A DNA stretch of 64,000 nucleotides from Caenorhabditis elegans (lineage: Eukaryota > Nematoda > Chromadorea > Rhabditida > Rhabditidae), in the NCBI RefSeq assembly GCF_000002985.6, contig NC_003279.8:9920001-9984000 (forward strand), in the 5' to 3' direction. The notes under the pieces were generated by a model that ran no database searches, had not been told where the DNA came from, and was given only the letters and a program-made list of their open reading frames with translations. Made by a program: the position numbers and the translations under genes. Shown here one piece after another: positions 1 to 11,013 of the stretch; within the stretch, counting starts at the first letter, position 1, and each line of letters opens with the position of its first letter.

Positions 1-990
1 GACAACTGAAGCAACCGAAAACATCACGGCTACCGTATCCGCAATTGTTTCGACAGTTTCTAAAATTTTCCTTAACAAAATTAAAAATTAATGTGCTCTA
101 AGTTCAGAAAAATTCAGCGAAACTATAAAAAGATGGTGTTTTAAAAAGTTAACTTTGGCAATCTTGCGGGTACGGTAACTGCGAAGTTTCAATCGTGTCG
201 AGACTGGAGACCGATTTTTTAAGCTGTAAATCAAAAAATCCGCAACTGGATAATATCATTCATCGTAATACAATTTAATTAAAAGTTTTACTATCGGAAA
301 AGCAGTTAATTGTGTCAAGTGAAGTATATAATCTTTTCATATAATCTCTGTTTTCTCCTTTTTCACACAATTTTCCAACTTTACGGCCATCTTCGCTTCT
401 TCTTCTTTTAATTTTTCACTTTTGATTCATTTTCACCGCAACACAAACCGCGCTCAACTAATTGAGCTTTTTTCTCCAGGGATTGTCTGCGTCTCTTCAT
501 CTTATACACTCATTCATGTGTTCACCGGTCTAACTTTTATCGCGTCAAAGACTGCTCGTTTTCAGAAATAAGGAAGAGGAAAGAAGGATTTAAAAGTAAA
601 TTGAAACTCTGTAAAAGTTGAATGAAATGAGGGAAAACATAGAGTAAAAGACGGGGAAGAGGAAAAAACATTGAAAATTCTGAAAGGAACTATTTGAGAG
701 CAACAGAAATGTGAAGAGACAAGAGTACCGGAAATTTTACACGGAAAGTGACAAATGGGATACTTGATGACAGGAAATTGTAGTGAAATGTTAAGACTAC
801 TGTATTGCAACAAATAAAATGTTTAGTTGAATCTGGAAAAGATTGGGGAATATCATTAGATTTTATAGAAGATAATGTTTTTTTTTTATAAAAGTCGATA
901 GTTTTTAGATTAAAACTTTCCAATTTTTCTATATTTACTACCCAATTAAAATAACAATTTTGAGGTAAAAATACAATGTAAAATTTGAAG
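1..990. other. left edge, no gene resolved
   Basis: No coding exon could be supported here. AATAAA occurs near 811-816 on the + strand, just after a short frame (about 687-764, ending TGA) that could be the tail of a + strand gene. No convincing splice sites link it to anything. A fragment of the dispersed GTGTCGAGAC repeat family lies near 165-225. Confidence 0.3.
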
Positions 991-1287
991 AATCGATTGT
1001 TGAATATTGCGGTAGAACAAGTAGCAGAGAACTACTGTCTATACAAAGGATTGCTCTCTGTTCAGCAAAGATCGCGTCGAGACCTCGTGGCGAACTTGTG
1101 CCCAAAAAATTGATTTTTGCAATTAGTGAACTACAGAAGACTCTACATAAGAACGGATACACAATGTAAGTCAATTTTCTTTAAATCATCCTATAAAATC
1201 TCAAAAACAAAATTGAACAGATTAAATTTAAACATCTTCATTCACCAAAAGAGAGATGCTATTGAACGATATTACACAAGTTGTTAG
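991..1287 (+). CDS. probable last two exons of an unrecognised gene
   Basis: Two + strand segments join in one open frame. The first runs up to 1165, followed by a strong GTAAGT donor. A 55-bp intron ends in TTGAACAG, and the second exon (1221-1285) stops at TAG 1285-1287. The joined frame gives about 98 codons without a stop and includes a helical-looking stretch (SELQKTLHKNGYTI, then HQKRDAIERYY). The left boundary at 991 is a guess: an in-frame TAA at 966-968 limits it, and the only nearby acceptor (TTTGAAG) is weak. I recognise no family. The stop lies 19 bp from the stop of the convergent gene to the right, which is common spacing in this genome. It could be a chance frame. Confidence 0.35.
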
Positions 1288-1305
1288 CTCTTTATAAAAG
1301 AGAAT

Positions 1306-1832
1306 CTATAGAATAATACAACAGCCCGTACTCTTTTTCTTTTGTTCTCCATCAACTGATCCTTTTCCTGGTGTACTGGCAATTGGAGGAACTCGAGATG
1401 AAGCTGGTTTGACCTTTGATGCAACTGTTTCTACTTTCACGGAACCTTCTTTCTTGATCTTTTCATTCGATTCTTCGGCACTGTTCTTTTTCGGTTTTTG
1501 ACTTTCCGGCGCTTTTGGTTTAACCTCCTTCTCATCCTCGGTCATTGATTGCGTTTTTTGAGTCATCAACTGAAAGTTAGTTTATGTTTAAACGTGTTAT
1601 TTTGGTATTCCTCTTTTTTCCAGGCAAGCTGATTAAAATGTAAACTTACAAATTTCTTCTGAGCCAAATCCTCTTCTTTACTTGTCTCTTTACTTTCCTT
1701 ACTCTTACTCTCTGTACTACTCTTCTTCTCATTTCCTTTTGATTTCTTTTTCTCTTTCACTGGATCATCATCTTCACTCAGACTCAATTCAACATTGTCA
1801 TAACCTTTTCTTTGCACTACAGCTGTCGCCAT
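1306..1832 (-). CDS. Lys/Glu-rich protein with CaaX prenylation box
   Basis: Two exons (1832-1650 and 1569-1306) encode 148 aa. A canonical acceptor (AATTTCAG) lies just upstream of the ATG, and a 5' untranslated exon probably ends at about 1910 with a GTAAAT donor. The protein is almost entirely low complexity: acidic and lysine/serine-rich blocks (KEKKKSKGNEKKSSTESKSK) and no globular domain. It ends in CCIIL. CIIL fits a CaaX box with Leu last, which in known proteins favours geranylgeranylation, and the preceding Cys is a possible palmitoylation site. Inference: a flexible membrane-tethered protein, possibly a scaffold or an effector of small GTPases. I do not recognise the family. Confidence 0.7.
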
Positions 1833-2426
1833 ATCTTTGTTTTTTTGCGAACTGAAATTAATTGAAAATAGAGGAAGTTGAAAGTCGAAGAAATTTGAAG
1901 AAATTTACCTTGCCGAAATGGTCAATTTAAAAGAAATAAACACATTTGAAAAATTCGTCAGAACAGTAATTCTTGAAAACAAATCTGCAAGGGTCACACG
2001 TGAACAAAACTAATTTGAGAAATTATATTATATTGATAATAACATTTTTTTAATAAATCAGAAGAGTATACATACATACACTCAACTCGATGTAAACGAA
2101 TATCGTTAATTTCAGTATACTACTTTTTCAACTTGAAAAAATAGATAATTTCTTTTTAAACCTGAAATCTTCGAGTTAAAAACACGTTATTCATAAAGAT
2201 AAAAATGTTTTTCGAGATTTCAATCAAACGCCTAGTGCCTAGTTCTAATAATTGTAATTTTTAAATGGTATTAGATATTATTTGATTAAAAATTTTTTAA
2301 TTTAAAAAATCTCTAAAATGTATCAACTATCCCAAATTTGACCCAGAATAATTCTGTAGCGACCAAGTTTGGTTTGTTCAAAAACAAACTTTCATTGCCT
2401 CTTGTTGGAATTGTGTTGCTATTCAA

Positions 2427-2714
2427 TTAAATTTCAGTAGTTTTCCCATCCTTTTGTCGAGTCTTCATCCACTTCTTCTCTACCGCAACCCAGCTTCTCA
2501 AAGATTTCCTGCTTTTCTCAAGAACTATACTCTTGATATCTTTGTGCCCATTCTTCTTCCGATACTTTGACACAATTCTTTTCAATATATTTGAATCCAT
2601 CGAAGTGGCACTTTCCGATGGGGGCTCGTCTTCTTCTCGATATTGCCTTTTGAGCTGGTTCGTCGTCCCCGCACTCGTCTCCGGAAACAAACATCTTCTC
2701 AATTTCTCTTTCAT
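2427..2714 (-). CDS. small basic hypothetical protein
   Basis: A single open frame of 95 aa from MKEKLRRC to TTEI. The frame extends ten codons upstream to an ATG at 2744, but CTTATAG directly before GCATG looks like a trans-splice acceptor, so the inner ATG is preferred. The sequence is rich in Lys/Arg (KRIVSKYRKKNGHKDIKSI) with a short acidic patch near residue 30, so it may bind nucleic acid. No domain is recognised and no clear poly(A) signal is seen. It may be a real short gene or a fortuitous frame. Confidence 0.4.
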   Translation of the reverse strand: MKEKLRRCLFPETSAGTTNQLKRQYREEDEPPSESATSMDSNILKRIVSKYRKKNGHKDIKSIVLEKSRKSLRSWVAVEKKWMKTRQKDGKTTEI

Positions 2715-2975
2715 GCCTATAAGAAGGATTGAGAGAATTTTCATGGTAGGGAGAGAGAGAGAGGGGGTTCGGATACTGTCACATAATTATCTGTGATACA
2801 CTCTCTTCCAACTGACCTCGATTTTCTGCTCCGTATGTTGTTTTTTCAAAACAAAAGAACAACAGACATATATCGCATTTCCGGAGAGTGCGAGTACAGA
2901 TCTTATCTCATATATATGCAACACGTATTGCGTCGATTGGAGTATATGTGGTCATGGTAATTGGATTATAACGAG

Positions 2976-3015
2976 TGTTTTTACACTGTCAAGAGGACAA
3001 GACAGTGTAAAAACA
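2976..3015. repeat. perfect 15-bp stem hairpin
   Basis: TGTTTTTACACTGTC at 2976-2990 is followed by a 10-base spacer and then its exact reverse complement at 3001-3015. The stem is too short for a typical pre-miRNA. It is probably a small foldback or transposon-end remnant. Confidence 0.7.
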
Positions 3016-3385
3016 TTAAGAAGGGATCTTCTACGTTTGATGACCTGAAGCTAAATAATCCAAGAATGTTAACTTTCGATTGAGGCCTATATATGGCTTC
3101 TCCTGCTATTATTAAATTTTGTTATTGTTCATTGTTACCTCCTTGTTTTTGTTAATACGGTTTTTACGAACGCATGAATGGGCCAAAGGCCTTCTGCAGA
3201 GTTTTCTCGACTTTAACAGGCTCTTTAAATGTATAGGAATATTAAAATTACTACTAAATCACAACTGGATTGCGTTCCCAGTTAACAAATCAAACATACA
3301 TTTTCTCTTAGCAATTAGCAGAATATTTACAAAATTTTCACGATTTGTAAATAATTTATAAATAATTTTTATTCAAGAATATTGA

Positions 3386-3521
3386 TTCAAAAGCAGAAGT
3401 TCATTCCCAGACAACTCGAAGCTTATGCTCTCCTTGTGGTGGTCTATAGTGTTCAGCCCAAGCACCTTCACAAGTACATCCTTCTGGTGCAGGAATATGA
3501 TAGACACCAAAATGATGTTTT
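3386..3521 (-). pseudogene. inverted partial copy of the MSP-gene last exon
   Basis: This 136-bp segment is the reverse complement of 4127-4262, the 3' part of exon 3 of the neighbouring MSP-domain gene, with only about two mismatches. The copied frame is still open through the conserved C-terminal end of the MSP domain, including the stop codon, and an AATAAA-type signal follows. Sequence further upstream on the - strand is unrelated to MSP, so this is a truncated duplicate. Spacing between the arms is about 600 bp, and a transcript crossing both would fold into a 136-bp duplex. Confidence 0.85.
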
Positions 3522-3661
3522 CAAAATTTGATAAATATTGAATAAAAAATGTTTCGAACTTTTCCGTGATATTTTTTTGGCATATTTTTTTGATCTTTCT
3601 CAATTTTCCAATCACTTCTAATTTTTCCACATTTGCAATTCGATTCGAACAATTTCCTTAA

Positions 3662-4247
3662 ATGGCTGAAAAAAAGCAATACATTTCCACGGAGCCTGCT
3701 GATAAGGTATGTCTTTGCGATCCCGAATAATAATACAATTCATTTATTGTAGATCAAATTTCGCGCGGATCCCAAAGAAGAGCAAAAAACGTTTCTGAAG
3801 ATTACCAATAAAAGTGAAATGAAACAGGCATTCAAAGTGAAATGTACTAGAAACGACTTGTTTCGAATCAAACCGGCTACTGGAATTCTCGATTATAATC
3901 AGTCACTCACTATTGCTCTTATCTACAGGTTTGGGAGAATTTTCATAAATTGTGATTTGTCTAGATTGATAAACTTATATACCTACCGGGATACTGTAGT
4001 GGTGGGACTGTAGCGGTACTGTAGGGAGTACTAAAACATCTCGATTCTCAGCAACAATTTTCAGCCAACCTCTTTTAAAATTGAATGAGCTTTCAGAGGC
4101 GGTCAAGACAATGTTCCATCAGATGAAAAACATCATTTTGGTGTCTATCATATTCCTGCACCAGAAGGATGTACTTGTGAAGGTGCTTGGGCTGAACACT
4201 ATGGACCACCACAAGGAGAGCATAAGCTTCGAGTTGTCTGGGAATGA
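3662..4247 (+). CDS. MSP-domain protein (sperm-type)
   Basis: Three exons (3662-3706, 3753-3928, 4097-4247) encode 123 aa. The whole protein is one major sperm protein domain of immunoglobulin-like fold. Residues IKFRADPKEEQKTFLKITNK match the strand order of MSP proteins, followed by FKVKCTRNDLFRIKPATGIL and the C-terminal GEHKLRVVWE. MSP-type proteins polymerise in nematode sperm pseudopods, and the smaller SSP/MSD relatives are also sperm-enriched. This one has a short insert with two Cys (PAPEGCTCEGAWAEHYGPP) typical of the divergent relatives, so it is probably not one of the cytoskeletal MSPs. AATAAA lies 14 bp after the stop, and a transposon-like element begins 67 bp downstream. Confidence 0.88.
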
Positions 4248-4313
4248 ACTTCTGCTCTTGAAATAAATTATTTCATTGATTTTATTAGATTTTACGAAAA
4301 ATTTTTGGCAAAC

Positions 4314-5798
4314 CCTCATTTACTAGCGTGCTCATGTACTTGAACGCTCAATCCCTAACGATGGCTCAATCCCTTCGACGCTCATTTTTACCAAGAAACT
4401 GTAGCTAAAACACAATTCAGAATACATTATCACTTTCAAAAAAAAATTCTGCAAACATAATTTCTTCAAAGTTTCAAAAAAGTTCCAGATTATTTTTGGA
4501 AAAGTTTGGAATAGCATTCAATGTGTTTAATTTAATGTAACTACACCCGCGACAATTTCCTAACCAACTCCAACCAAATCTTCAAACGCTTAAATCCTCT
4601 TCAAAAGCTTAAGTTCAAATTTTCCAACACTACAGTAATCATACAGTAAGCCTACAGTACGCCTACAGTACCCCTACAGTACTTTGACTTTATCCCTAAC
4701 CAACCCCTAACCTAATAAGGCAAAAAATTCAAACTTTCCCAAACTACGTAAATCTTACAATAATAATACAATACAACTCCTACAATACCTCACCGTTATA
4801 TCCCACCAACTCCCAACCCAAAAGCTCTACAACTACTAAAAATTCAAAATTTCCCAAACTACAGTAACCCTGCCGTACACCTACATATATGACCGCGGTA
4901 ATTAATTACGAAATTAGCATATTTTTACAAAAAATTGTATTAAAATTTTGAGCCATAGTGCAACAGGTTAAGCAACTTAAGCTCCAAGTTCTCCTAATGC
5001 ACAAAAAAAAACCTCAAAAAAAAACTTCAGAAAGGTGCGAGTGCAATGCTACTTACAGGCAGACAACCTCTTTTCACTCTCGTTCAGGCAGGCATGCGAT
5101 TTAATTGATTACTGAGCATGTAGCGTTTTAAGTGTTTCAACGTTTTTTTGCTGGTTTTTTAAACACATTTTTCAATTTTTTTTAAGAGGAGGAAAAAAGG
5201 AAACCAAGGATTTTCATAAAAAATAATTTTTCACATACTTTTTCATAATATAATTTTTCTTGAGTAATGAGAGACTTTTTCATAATATAATTTTTCTTGA
5301 GTAATGAGAGACTTTTTCATAATATAATTTTTCTTGAGTAATGAGAGACTTTTTCATAATATAATTTTTCTTGAGTAATGAGAAGTCAAATTGACTGATT
5401 AGTAACCTGCGATTGAGTAAAAGTGTTTAAGTTAGTGAATATATTTTATTCGTTCACGTTTTTAAAAAAATGGCAAGAAGAAGAATCAAAGGATTTAAAA
5501 AGGACAAAACATGTGAGCGATAAGATGATCAAGTAACCGTAATATAGTTTCGAGATCAAATGTGGGGAAGAAGTTTATCAAGAGGTAGAAGGCTTATAAG
5601 TGCTGAGAAGGCTGGGCGGGAAAGTTTAACCGGTAATAATAGAGCTACACTGTTCCATAGGGGAATGAAGTTTCAAAGTAAATGAGCCATTCATTAGTAA
5701 ACGAGCGAAAGTAAAAACATTTGTAAATGAGCGTTGAAGGGATTGAGCCATCGTTAGGGATTGAGCGTTCAAGTACATGAGCACGCTAGTAAATGAGG
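4314..5798. mobile_element. 1.5 kb non-autonomous DNA element, 74-bp TIRs
   Basis: Bases 4314-4387 and 5725-5798 are inverted copies with a single mismatch. The terminal sequence begins CCTCATTTACTAGCGTGCTC. The interior has no open frame resembling a transposase. It contains short direct repeats of CCTACAGTA (about 4640-4680) and a 37-bp tandem array. Structure and size suit a MITE-like foldback element moved in trans. I could not define a target-site duplication: the flanks are GGCAAAC on the left and TTTGTC on the right. The near-identical ends suggest fairly recent movement or arm homogenisation. Confidence 0.8.
5237..5384. repeat. 37-bp tandem repeat, four copies
   Basis: Four head-to-tail identical copies of a 37-bp unit starting ACTTTTTCATAATATAATTT lie inside the TIR element. 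The array is exact, so it is young or recently expanded. There are no spacers, so it is a minisatellite and not a CRISPR. Confidence 0.95.
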
Positions 5799-6887
5799 TT
5801 TGTCAACATTTTTAGACTGTCAGAAACATTCATATTTTCCAGTATGCATAGTTTATGTGGAAAGTCGCAAAAAGGGACATAAAACAAATGGAATAATCAT
5901 GGGAAAATATGAAATAGTTCTACAATAAATGTTTGTATCTTTTTGATTCGGATTCTTTTTCTTTATTTTCCCCAACGATGATGAAATTTAAAAGATCTGT
6001 AAGTTCATTAGTCAATTAATTTAACAATTTTAAAATGAAATAAAAAAGGATCAAACTTTTTCAGAACCCGTAAATATTTTGAAATGTTATCCTAATTCTT
6101 AAAAAATTTTTTGGTATTTGTCACTTAAAAAAATACGAATCATGTTGAAATGAGAAAATTGTTTGGGTCAACCGCGGGTTCGGTAGCTGAAAACTTTCGC
6201 GCGTGCCATGACCTATTGCCGTGATTTTGAGAGCAGTTAAAAACGAACAAAAACATACAACGCAAGCTCTAATTTTCAAGTCTAAAAGTTCACCTCTCCA
6301 CGTTAATAATTTAACACTTCAAAACCAAGAAGGATTTTTTAAATTATTTCTGCTCTGCAGCGACGTGGCGTTTTTCAGAAATGGGAATGCGGAACCAGGT
6401 ACTTTTTTTCGTTTTCACCTGAAACAGAAACAGAGATAGTGGCTGAGTATTTTTGTTTCAGATAATTTAGGTATGCCAAAAATAATTGGGCAATTTCTAG
6501 TTTGAATACATTTCTGAAGTTTAACATTGCTTTTTGAACAAGTACAATATATTAGTCATGACTGCAGGGCGTGATGCACTTTTCACACCGAGAAGTGAGG
6601 CAGGCGAGGTAAAGGCGCATTGGAAACGTCTGAAGTAACTATATAAAACATCTCTTTCATGTTAATAATGCTACGTCACAGACACAGATATACTAATCCT
6701 TCATCGATAATCTCCAATGGGATCACCTTTCGAACTTTTTTCTAGATTTTTGAACTACAACGCCACGTTATAAAACTTTTACAAATTTGATGGGGTTGTT
6801 TATGTTAAAAACAAAAACTGAATTGTCATCATTTACATAAATACTTTGAAATTATTTTACTCATCTTTATTCCAGAAATTGTATAGT
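5799..6887. other. intergenic, no gene seen
   Basis: AT-rich spacer. A fragment of another dispersed repeat (GGTAGCTGAAAACTTTCGCGCGTGCCATGACC, about 6185-6215) is related to an inverted pair near 52.7-52.9 kb. A 72-codon + strand frame at 6221-6439 has no protein-like character and is left out. The promoter and trans-splice site (TTATTCCAG, ending near 6875) of the next gene lie at the right end. Confidence 0.6.
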
Positions 6888-8870
6888 ATGATCAAGAAGA
6901 TTGCCATATTTTCGGGTATTTTCTTTGTAAGTTTCAATTATGAATCAGAGTAATTGAACACTTTCAATTTCAGGTCATTCAGGCAACATCCAACTTTTGT
7001 TTGCAAGAAAAGGAGCTGACAGACGAGGAGTTTTATGATGCCGTTCTTATGAAACATTTTGAGAATAAGAATAACAAAGTGATGTAAGCTTAACGCCTGA
7101 TCTCACCACGAAAAAATTTTAATGATCAATTTATACGAGAGGATTTACTGTACCACTTAAAGGTGTATGCCTTTTTGCGCGGTCTTTGAAAAATTTCCGT
7201 TCGTGGCGAGAATCCCTTTTTCGAAAATGGGAAATTACTAACGAGTTATAATTTTTTAACTTGTAGTGCTGCAGAATGCCCGGATCCAAAAGACAATTCC
7301 ACGTGTCTTTATATAATTGACAGAATTGGATATTTCAAAGACGGGTATGTTCATACAATTGCAAAATCCCCTCATTCTCCTAACTATTCAACTTCAGAAC
7401 ATGGTTCGTGGCTCGATTTTTGACGCCTGCACCTCATCTCATGAAAGGATTTTTGTCGATTTCACGACTAGCAAAGCCTGTTTTCAAGACAAATAGGACA
7501 GCTAACACAGCTGAATGGCCTGTTGATGTTGGTTATATGGATCCTCTCACTCCTAATGCCGTGGAATTCAGTAAGATTTTTCTGCAATAATTTGAAAAAA
7601 AATTTCGCGAATTTTCTACAGTAACCCTTGAATTTTTTTTTCTCCTGCCAGGACCTTCGGTCGTAATTTCAAAGGCAAATCGAATATTTTCGCAACCAGA
7701 TAATATCATTTTTTAAATTTATAGTCGTTATGTATCACTGAAGTGTTTCCAAATTTTTCGATTCCCCAAACGCATAATATTTTGAACTTTTCAGCTACAC
7801 TTTTTTCAACTGGTCATTTCCCGTTGAATCATGATATTACTCGAGATGTTACGTTCCTTGGTGTTGCTACTGGTGGATTAATGTCTTTTATGGCCGAGTA
7901 TTTCAAAAATGTTGTTACATGGATGGGGGAAAGTAAAAAAAAACTTTGAAATTTCAGATGAAACTCACTGGAGTTGATATAGATCCCCAATCGGAATACT
8001 TGGCAAAAAAGTGGTTTGGATATCAAAATAGGAAGAATGATCGAATTTTTATTGCCGACGGAGCTGAGTTTATCAAGCAGATGGCCGAGAATGGTAATTT
8101 TTGTAGTTTGTAGTCTTTTCTGAAATCATGTTTAAGGAGAAACTTCTGACGCAGTTCTAGTTGATGCTTGTCATAACACTGAACCCGTGGATGATATATA
8201 TTGCCCAGTTGCTCCCATTCGAACACCAGAATTCTTGGATAATCTATCAAAAGTTATTGGAACGAAAGGTGAGATTTAGCTTTGATATAGTTTTTCCATT
8301 TCTTACACGAATATGCAATACTCGGTCTCGATACCACTGAGCCATCGCTGCTATCGTACCCACAAGTGTTTAGTAATTGTTTATCTAAATTTTGATTATG
8401 AAATATTTAGCGAAACTGAAAATGCAGAGCAGGAAACTTCAAAACACCTGTGGTACGGTATCTGCGACAATTCGGTCGTGTCGAGACCGAGTACTGTACT
8501 TTGCTCCGATTCCGCAACTGAGTAATAATACTTTACAGGAATGACTACGTTCAATGTCTATATTCAGAAGGCTACAATTGATAATTATGAAAGAATGAGA
8601 GATGATTTCAGTAAACATTTTCATGATTGTAAGCTCATTAATTCCAAACATTTGCTCGCTAATATGGTAAGACTTTTCTTTGAACATAAGATTAGTTCAA
8701 TTGGATTTTTTTCAGTTTTTGGTTTGTTCCAATAAAGGTATATATGATAATGGTGTCGATGTAAACAAGACGAAGAAATTCTTGAGAAATATGAAAATTG
8801 AGCAGTTTTTGGTATGAAATCTGGTCACTTGAACTTCTAATAAAGCACATTCCAGAGAAACGTTATCTGA
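6888..8870 (+). CDS. secreted spermine-synthase-fold methyltransferase-like protein
   Basis: Ten exons (6888-6926, 6974-7083, 7267-7344, 7398-7570, 7795-7910, 7958-8093, 8137-8268, 8539-8666, 8716-8811, 8856-8870) give a consistent 340-aa frame. Residues 1-20 form a signal peptide. The core shows a Rossmann methyltransferase fold of the PABS/METTL13 type: motif I as FLGVATGGLMSFMAEYF, the acidic strand-2 end KLTGVDIDP, then IADGAEFIKQM and the motif-IV-like DAVLVDACH. Polyamine-binding residues were not verified, so substrate is unknown; nematodes have many such secreted relatives. The intron at 7911-7957 uses an atypical GTTGTT donor but the alignment demands it. The last exon is uncertain: splicing at 8855 gives a stop after five codons, while the two other frames stay open for 40-50 codons. 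Confidence 0.75.
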
Positions 8871-9728
8871 AACTGAACAGCTGTGCTCAAATAATATCAT
8901 CAATCCGTGCTCGTCTCATAAATCAAAAAACGCTCAGATTGAACCAGCTGCTGCCCCCAGCGGTCATCCCCTGTCTTCACATTCTTTAATGCTGCTTTGT
9001 CAGCTCTTTTAAATAAAAATGACTCTTCTCCCCTTTACTTGTCTAATTTTATTGTATTCTCTTGGATCGGGTATGTTCAACTGTTAACTAGGGTAAAATT
9101 CAATTGTTTTTAGCATTCTGGTATAATAAAAAAATGTTTGGAAGTTCTTAATTTATATTTCGAAATATCGAATTTTATTATTTATTCTCGTAATTGTTAC
9201 TTTTATTTTCCAATAAGTTCAAATACGAAATTTACTTGCTACTGAAATTTTGAAAAGGGTTCCACATTTTAGCCTCGAAATTTTGCGATTTTTGCGCCCA
9301 AAATACGGTGTACGGTCTCGAAACAACAAATTTTTGTTGAATGATAAAATTTTATAAAAGCTTTTGAAACGTGTGCGCCTTTAAAAAGTACTGTAACTCC
9401 AAACTAAAATTGTCGCGGAATTTTATCGATTTTTCTTTAATTTTTTTTGTGTTTTCAATAAATTTATTAATAAACAAGCTATTTAGATAATATTATATAA
9501 TAATAATTAAATGTTATAATCCTGTAAAACATTTCTGCAAAAATTTTGCAAAGGACCGGATTTCTGCAAACACCATGACGCAAAACTACGTACTTTGAAC
9601 TCATTTTTGTTTTTGTGTTTGTTTGTAGCCTAGATTTCTGATTAGTGGTCTGATAATATATGGTGTTTGAGCATTTCGTAATAAAAAACAGGTGCCTTTC
9701 TATTCATTATTCTTTTAATGTTTCAGTT
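8871..9728. other. 3' region and intergenic spacer with foldback-repeat fragment
   Basis: AATAAA at about 9012-9017 probably ends the preceding methyltransferase gene. Bases 9290-9420 hold a degraded copy of the dispersed palindromic repeat (TACGGTGTACGGTCTCGA, then GTGCGCCTTTAAAAAGTACTGTAACTCCAAACT). A hydrophobic 17-codon frame at about 9020-9070 followed by GTATGT resembles a signal-peptide exon, but no frame-compatible join to the START gene was established. Confidence 0.5.
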
Positions 9729-10790
9729 ATGAGTGAAAAAACAAATCCAAACCTGACACTTCACGATGTGACGGATAAATTAGAAGGAGATGATGAAAAG
9801 GTGAGATTTTAATTTTTATTTAGCAAATATAAAACAGTAATTTATAGTTCTCCAAGTTTAATTTATTTTTATTTCAGTACGCAACTGCTCTAAAAACGTG
9901 TGGTGAAGTTTTCGCAGAAGTTGAAGCAATTTTCAACGATGAAAACTATTTGAGTCATGCCGGATGGTTCAAAGACGAATCAAATAATGAAGGAGACGTT
10001 GTATATGCAAAAGATACTCCACACGGACGAATGGTCACAATTTCAACAGAACTACCAATGCCTGTTGAAGATGTAATGAAAGAGACTTGGAATGGAATGG
10101 AAGCTCTTCCCGAGTGGAATCAGAATATTAATTTTGCTGCCAGAATCGCCGCACCAACTTCAAATTTCGATATTGTTACGGTATGAGAAAACATGCAAAT
10201 CGTGGGAAAGTAAATATTAAAAATGTTTGCAGTACGGGAACAATGATGTCTTAGTGGTCAGTGGACGTGAATTTGTGTCAGCGAGAATTTGGAGAAAAGT
10301 TGGAGATGGATTCATTCTGGCTTCCCGAAGTGTCACAGTTCCATCATTCAAATCTAAACATAAGGGAAAAGTTCGGTTGGTTTTTAACCTCAATAAATAA
10401 AAGATAAACCCAGAAAATTCTGTTTTACAAAAATAGTTTTTTTATATTTTCAAAAAAGCTTTAGACGAATTGTTTGAAAATATGCCCAAAGTATGTAAAA
10501 AATTTAATGAAATTCACGATTTTGGAGCATTAGCAATTAAAAAGTGGTTTGTTGCTATTAAAAGTTAAAATTTCAATTTCAGCGCTCATCTTCACTTGGC
10601 AGGAGCCCGTTTCCGTCCAAATCCTGAGAATCCCGAAACCACTTTAACCGACGTTGTGATGCTTGCTGATTTGAAAGGATACCTCCCAAAAATGATTGTT
10701 AATCAGGTCATCGGACGTATTATGATCATGGATACGGTCACGAATCGTCGTCATTTCCAGAATTTGAAAGCAAAACGGACTAATAATTGA
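9729..10790 (+). CDS. strl-1: StAR-related lipid-transfer (START) domain protein
   Basis: Four exons (9729-9800, 9878-10180, 10233-10375, 10583-10790) encode 241 aa. A TTTCAG acceptor precedes the ATG by two bases, as in a trans-spliced gene. After about 25 residues a START fold follows: a helix (TALKTCGEVFAEVEAIF), GWFKDESNNEGDVVYAKDTPHG, the segment VMKETWNGMEALPEWNQNI, the strand SGREFVSARIWRK, and the C-terminal helix KGYLPKMIVNQVIGRIMIMD. These match StAR/STARD-type lipid carriers (lipid or sterol transfer between membranes). There is no mitochondrial presequence, so it resembles a soluble STARD. The symbol strl-1 is from memory of a START gene in this part of chromosome I. Confidence 0.8.
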
Positions 10791-11013
10791 TTCATATACA
10801 ACCGGTTTTCTATATGTGCCTTATTTCAATACTTGTATTGCACTGCTATAATATGAGAAAATTATAATAAAACTATTGCATTATTTTCAATAATTTAAAT
10901 TAAAGCTTCACGCTAAACAAAAAAAACATAAAAAGGTGGAAAAACTTTTATCACAGTTTTGATCGATCTTCAATTTATTATTCAAATCAATATTCGGAAA
11001 AGTCGTCGCCGAA

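Noticed and set aside
3373-3630. 85-codon - strand frame as a protein gene
   Set aside because: It reads a different frame across the inverted MSP exon copy; the MSP frame is the meaningful one and is truncated.
5237-5384. CRISPR-like array
   Set aside because: The four repeats are contiguous with no spacers, in eukaryotic DNA and inside a transposon-like element; it is a minisatellite.
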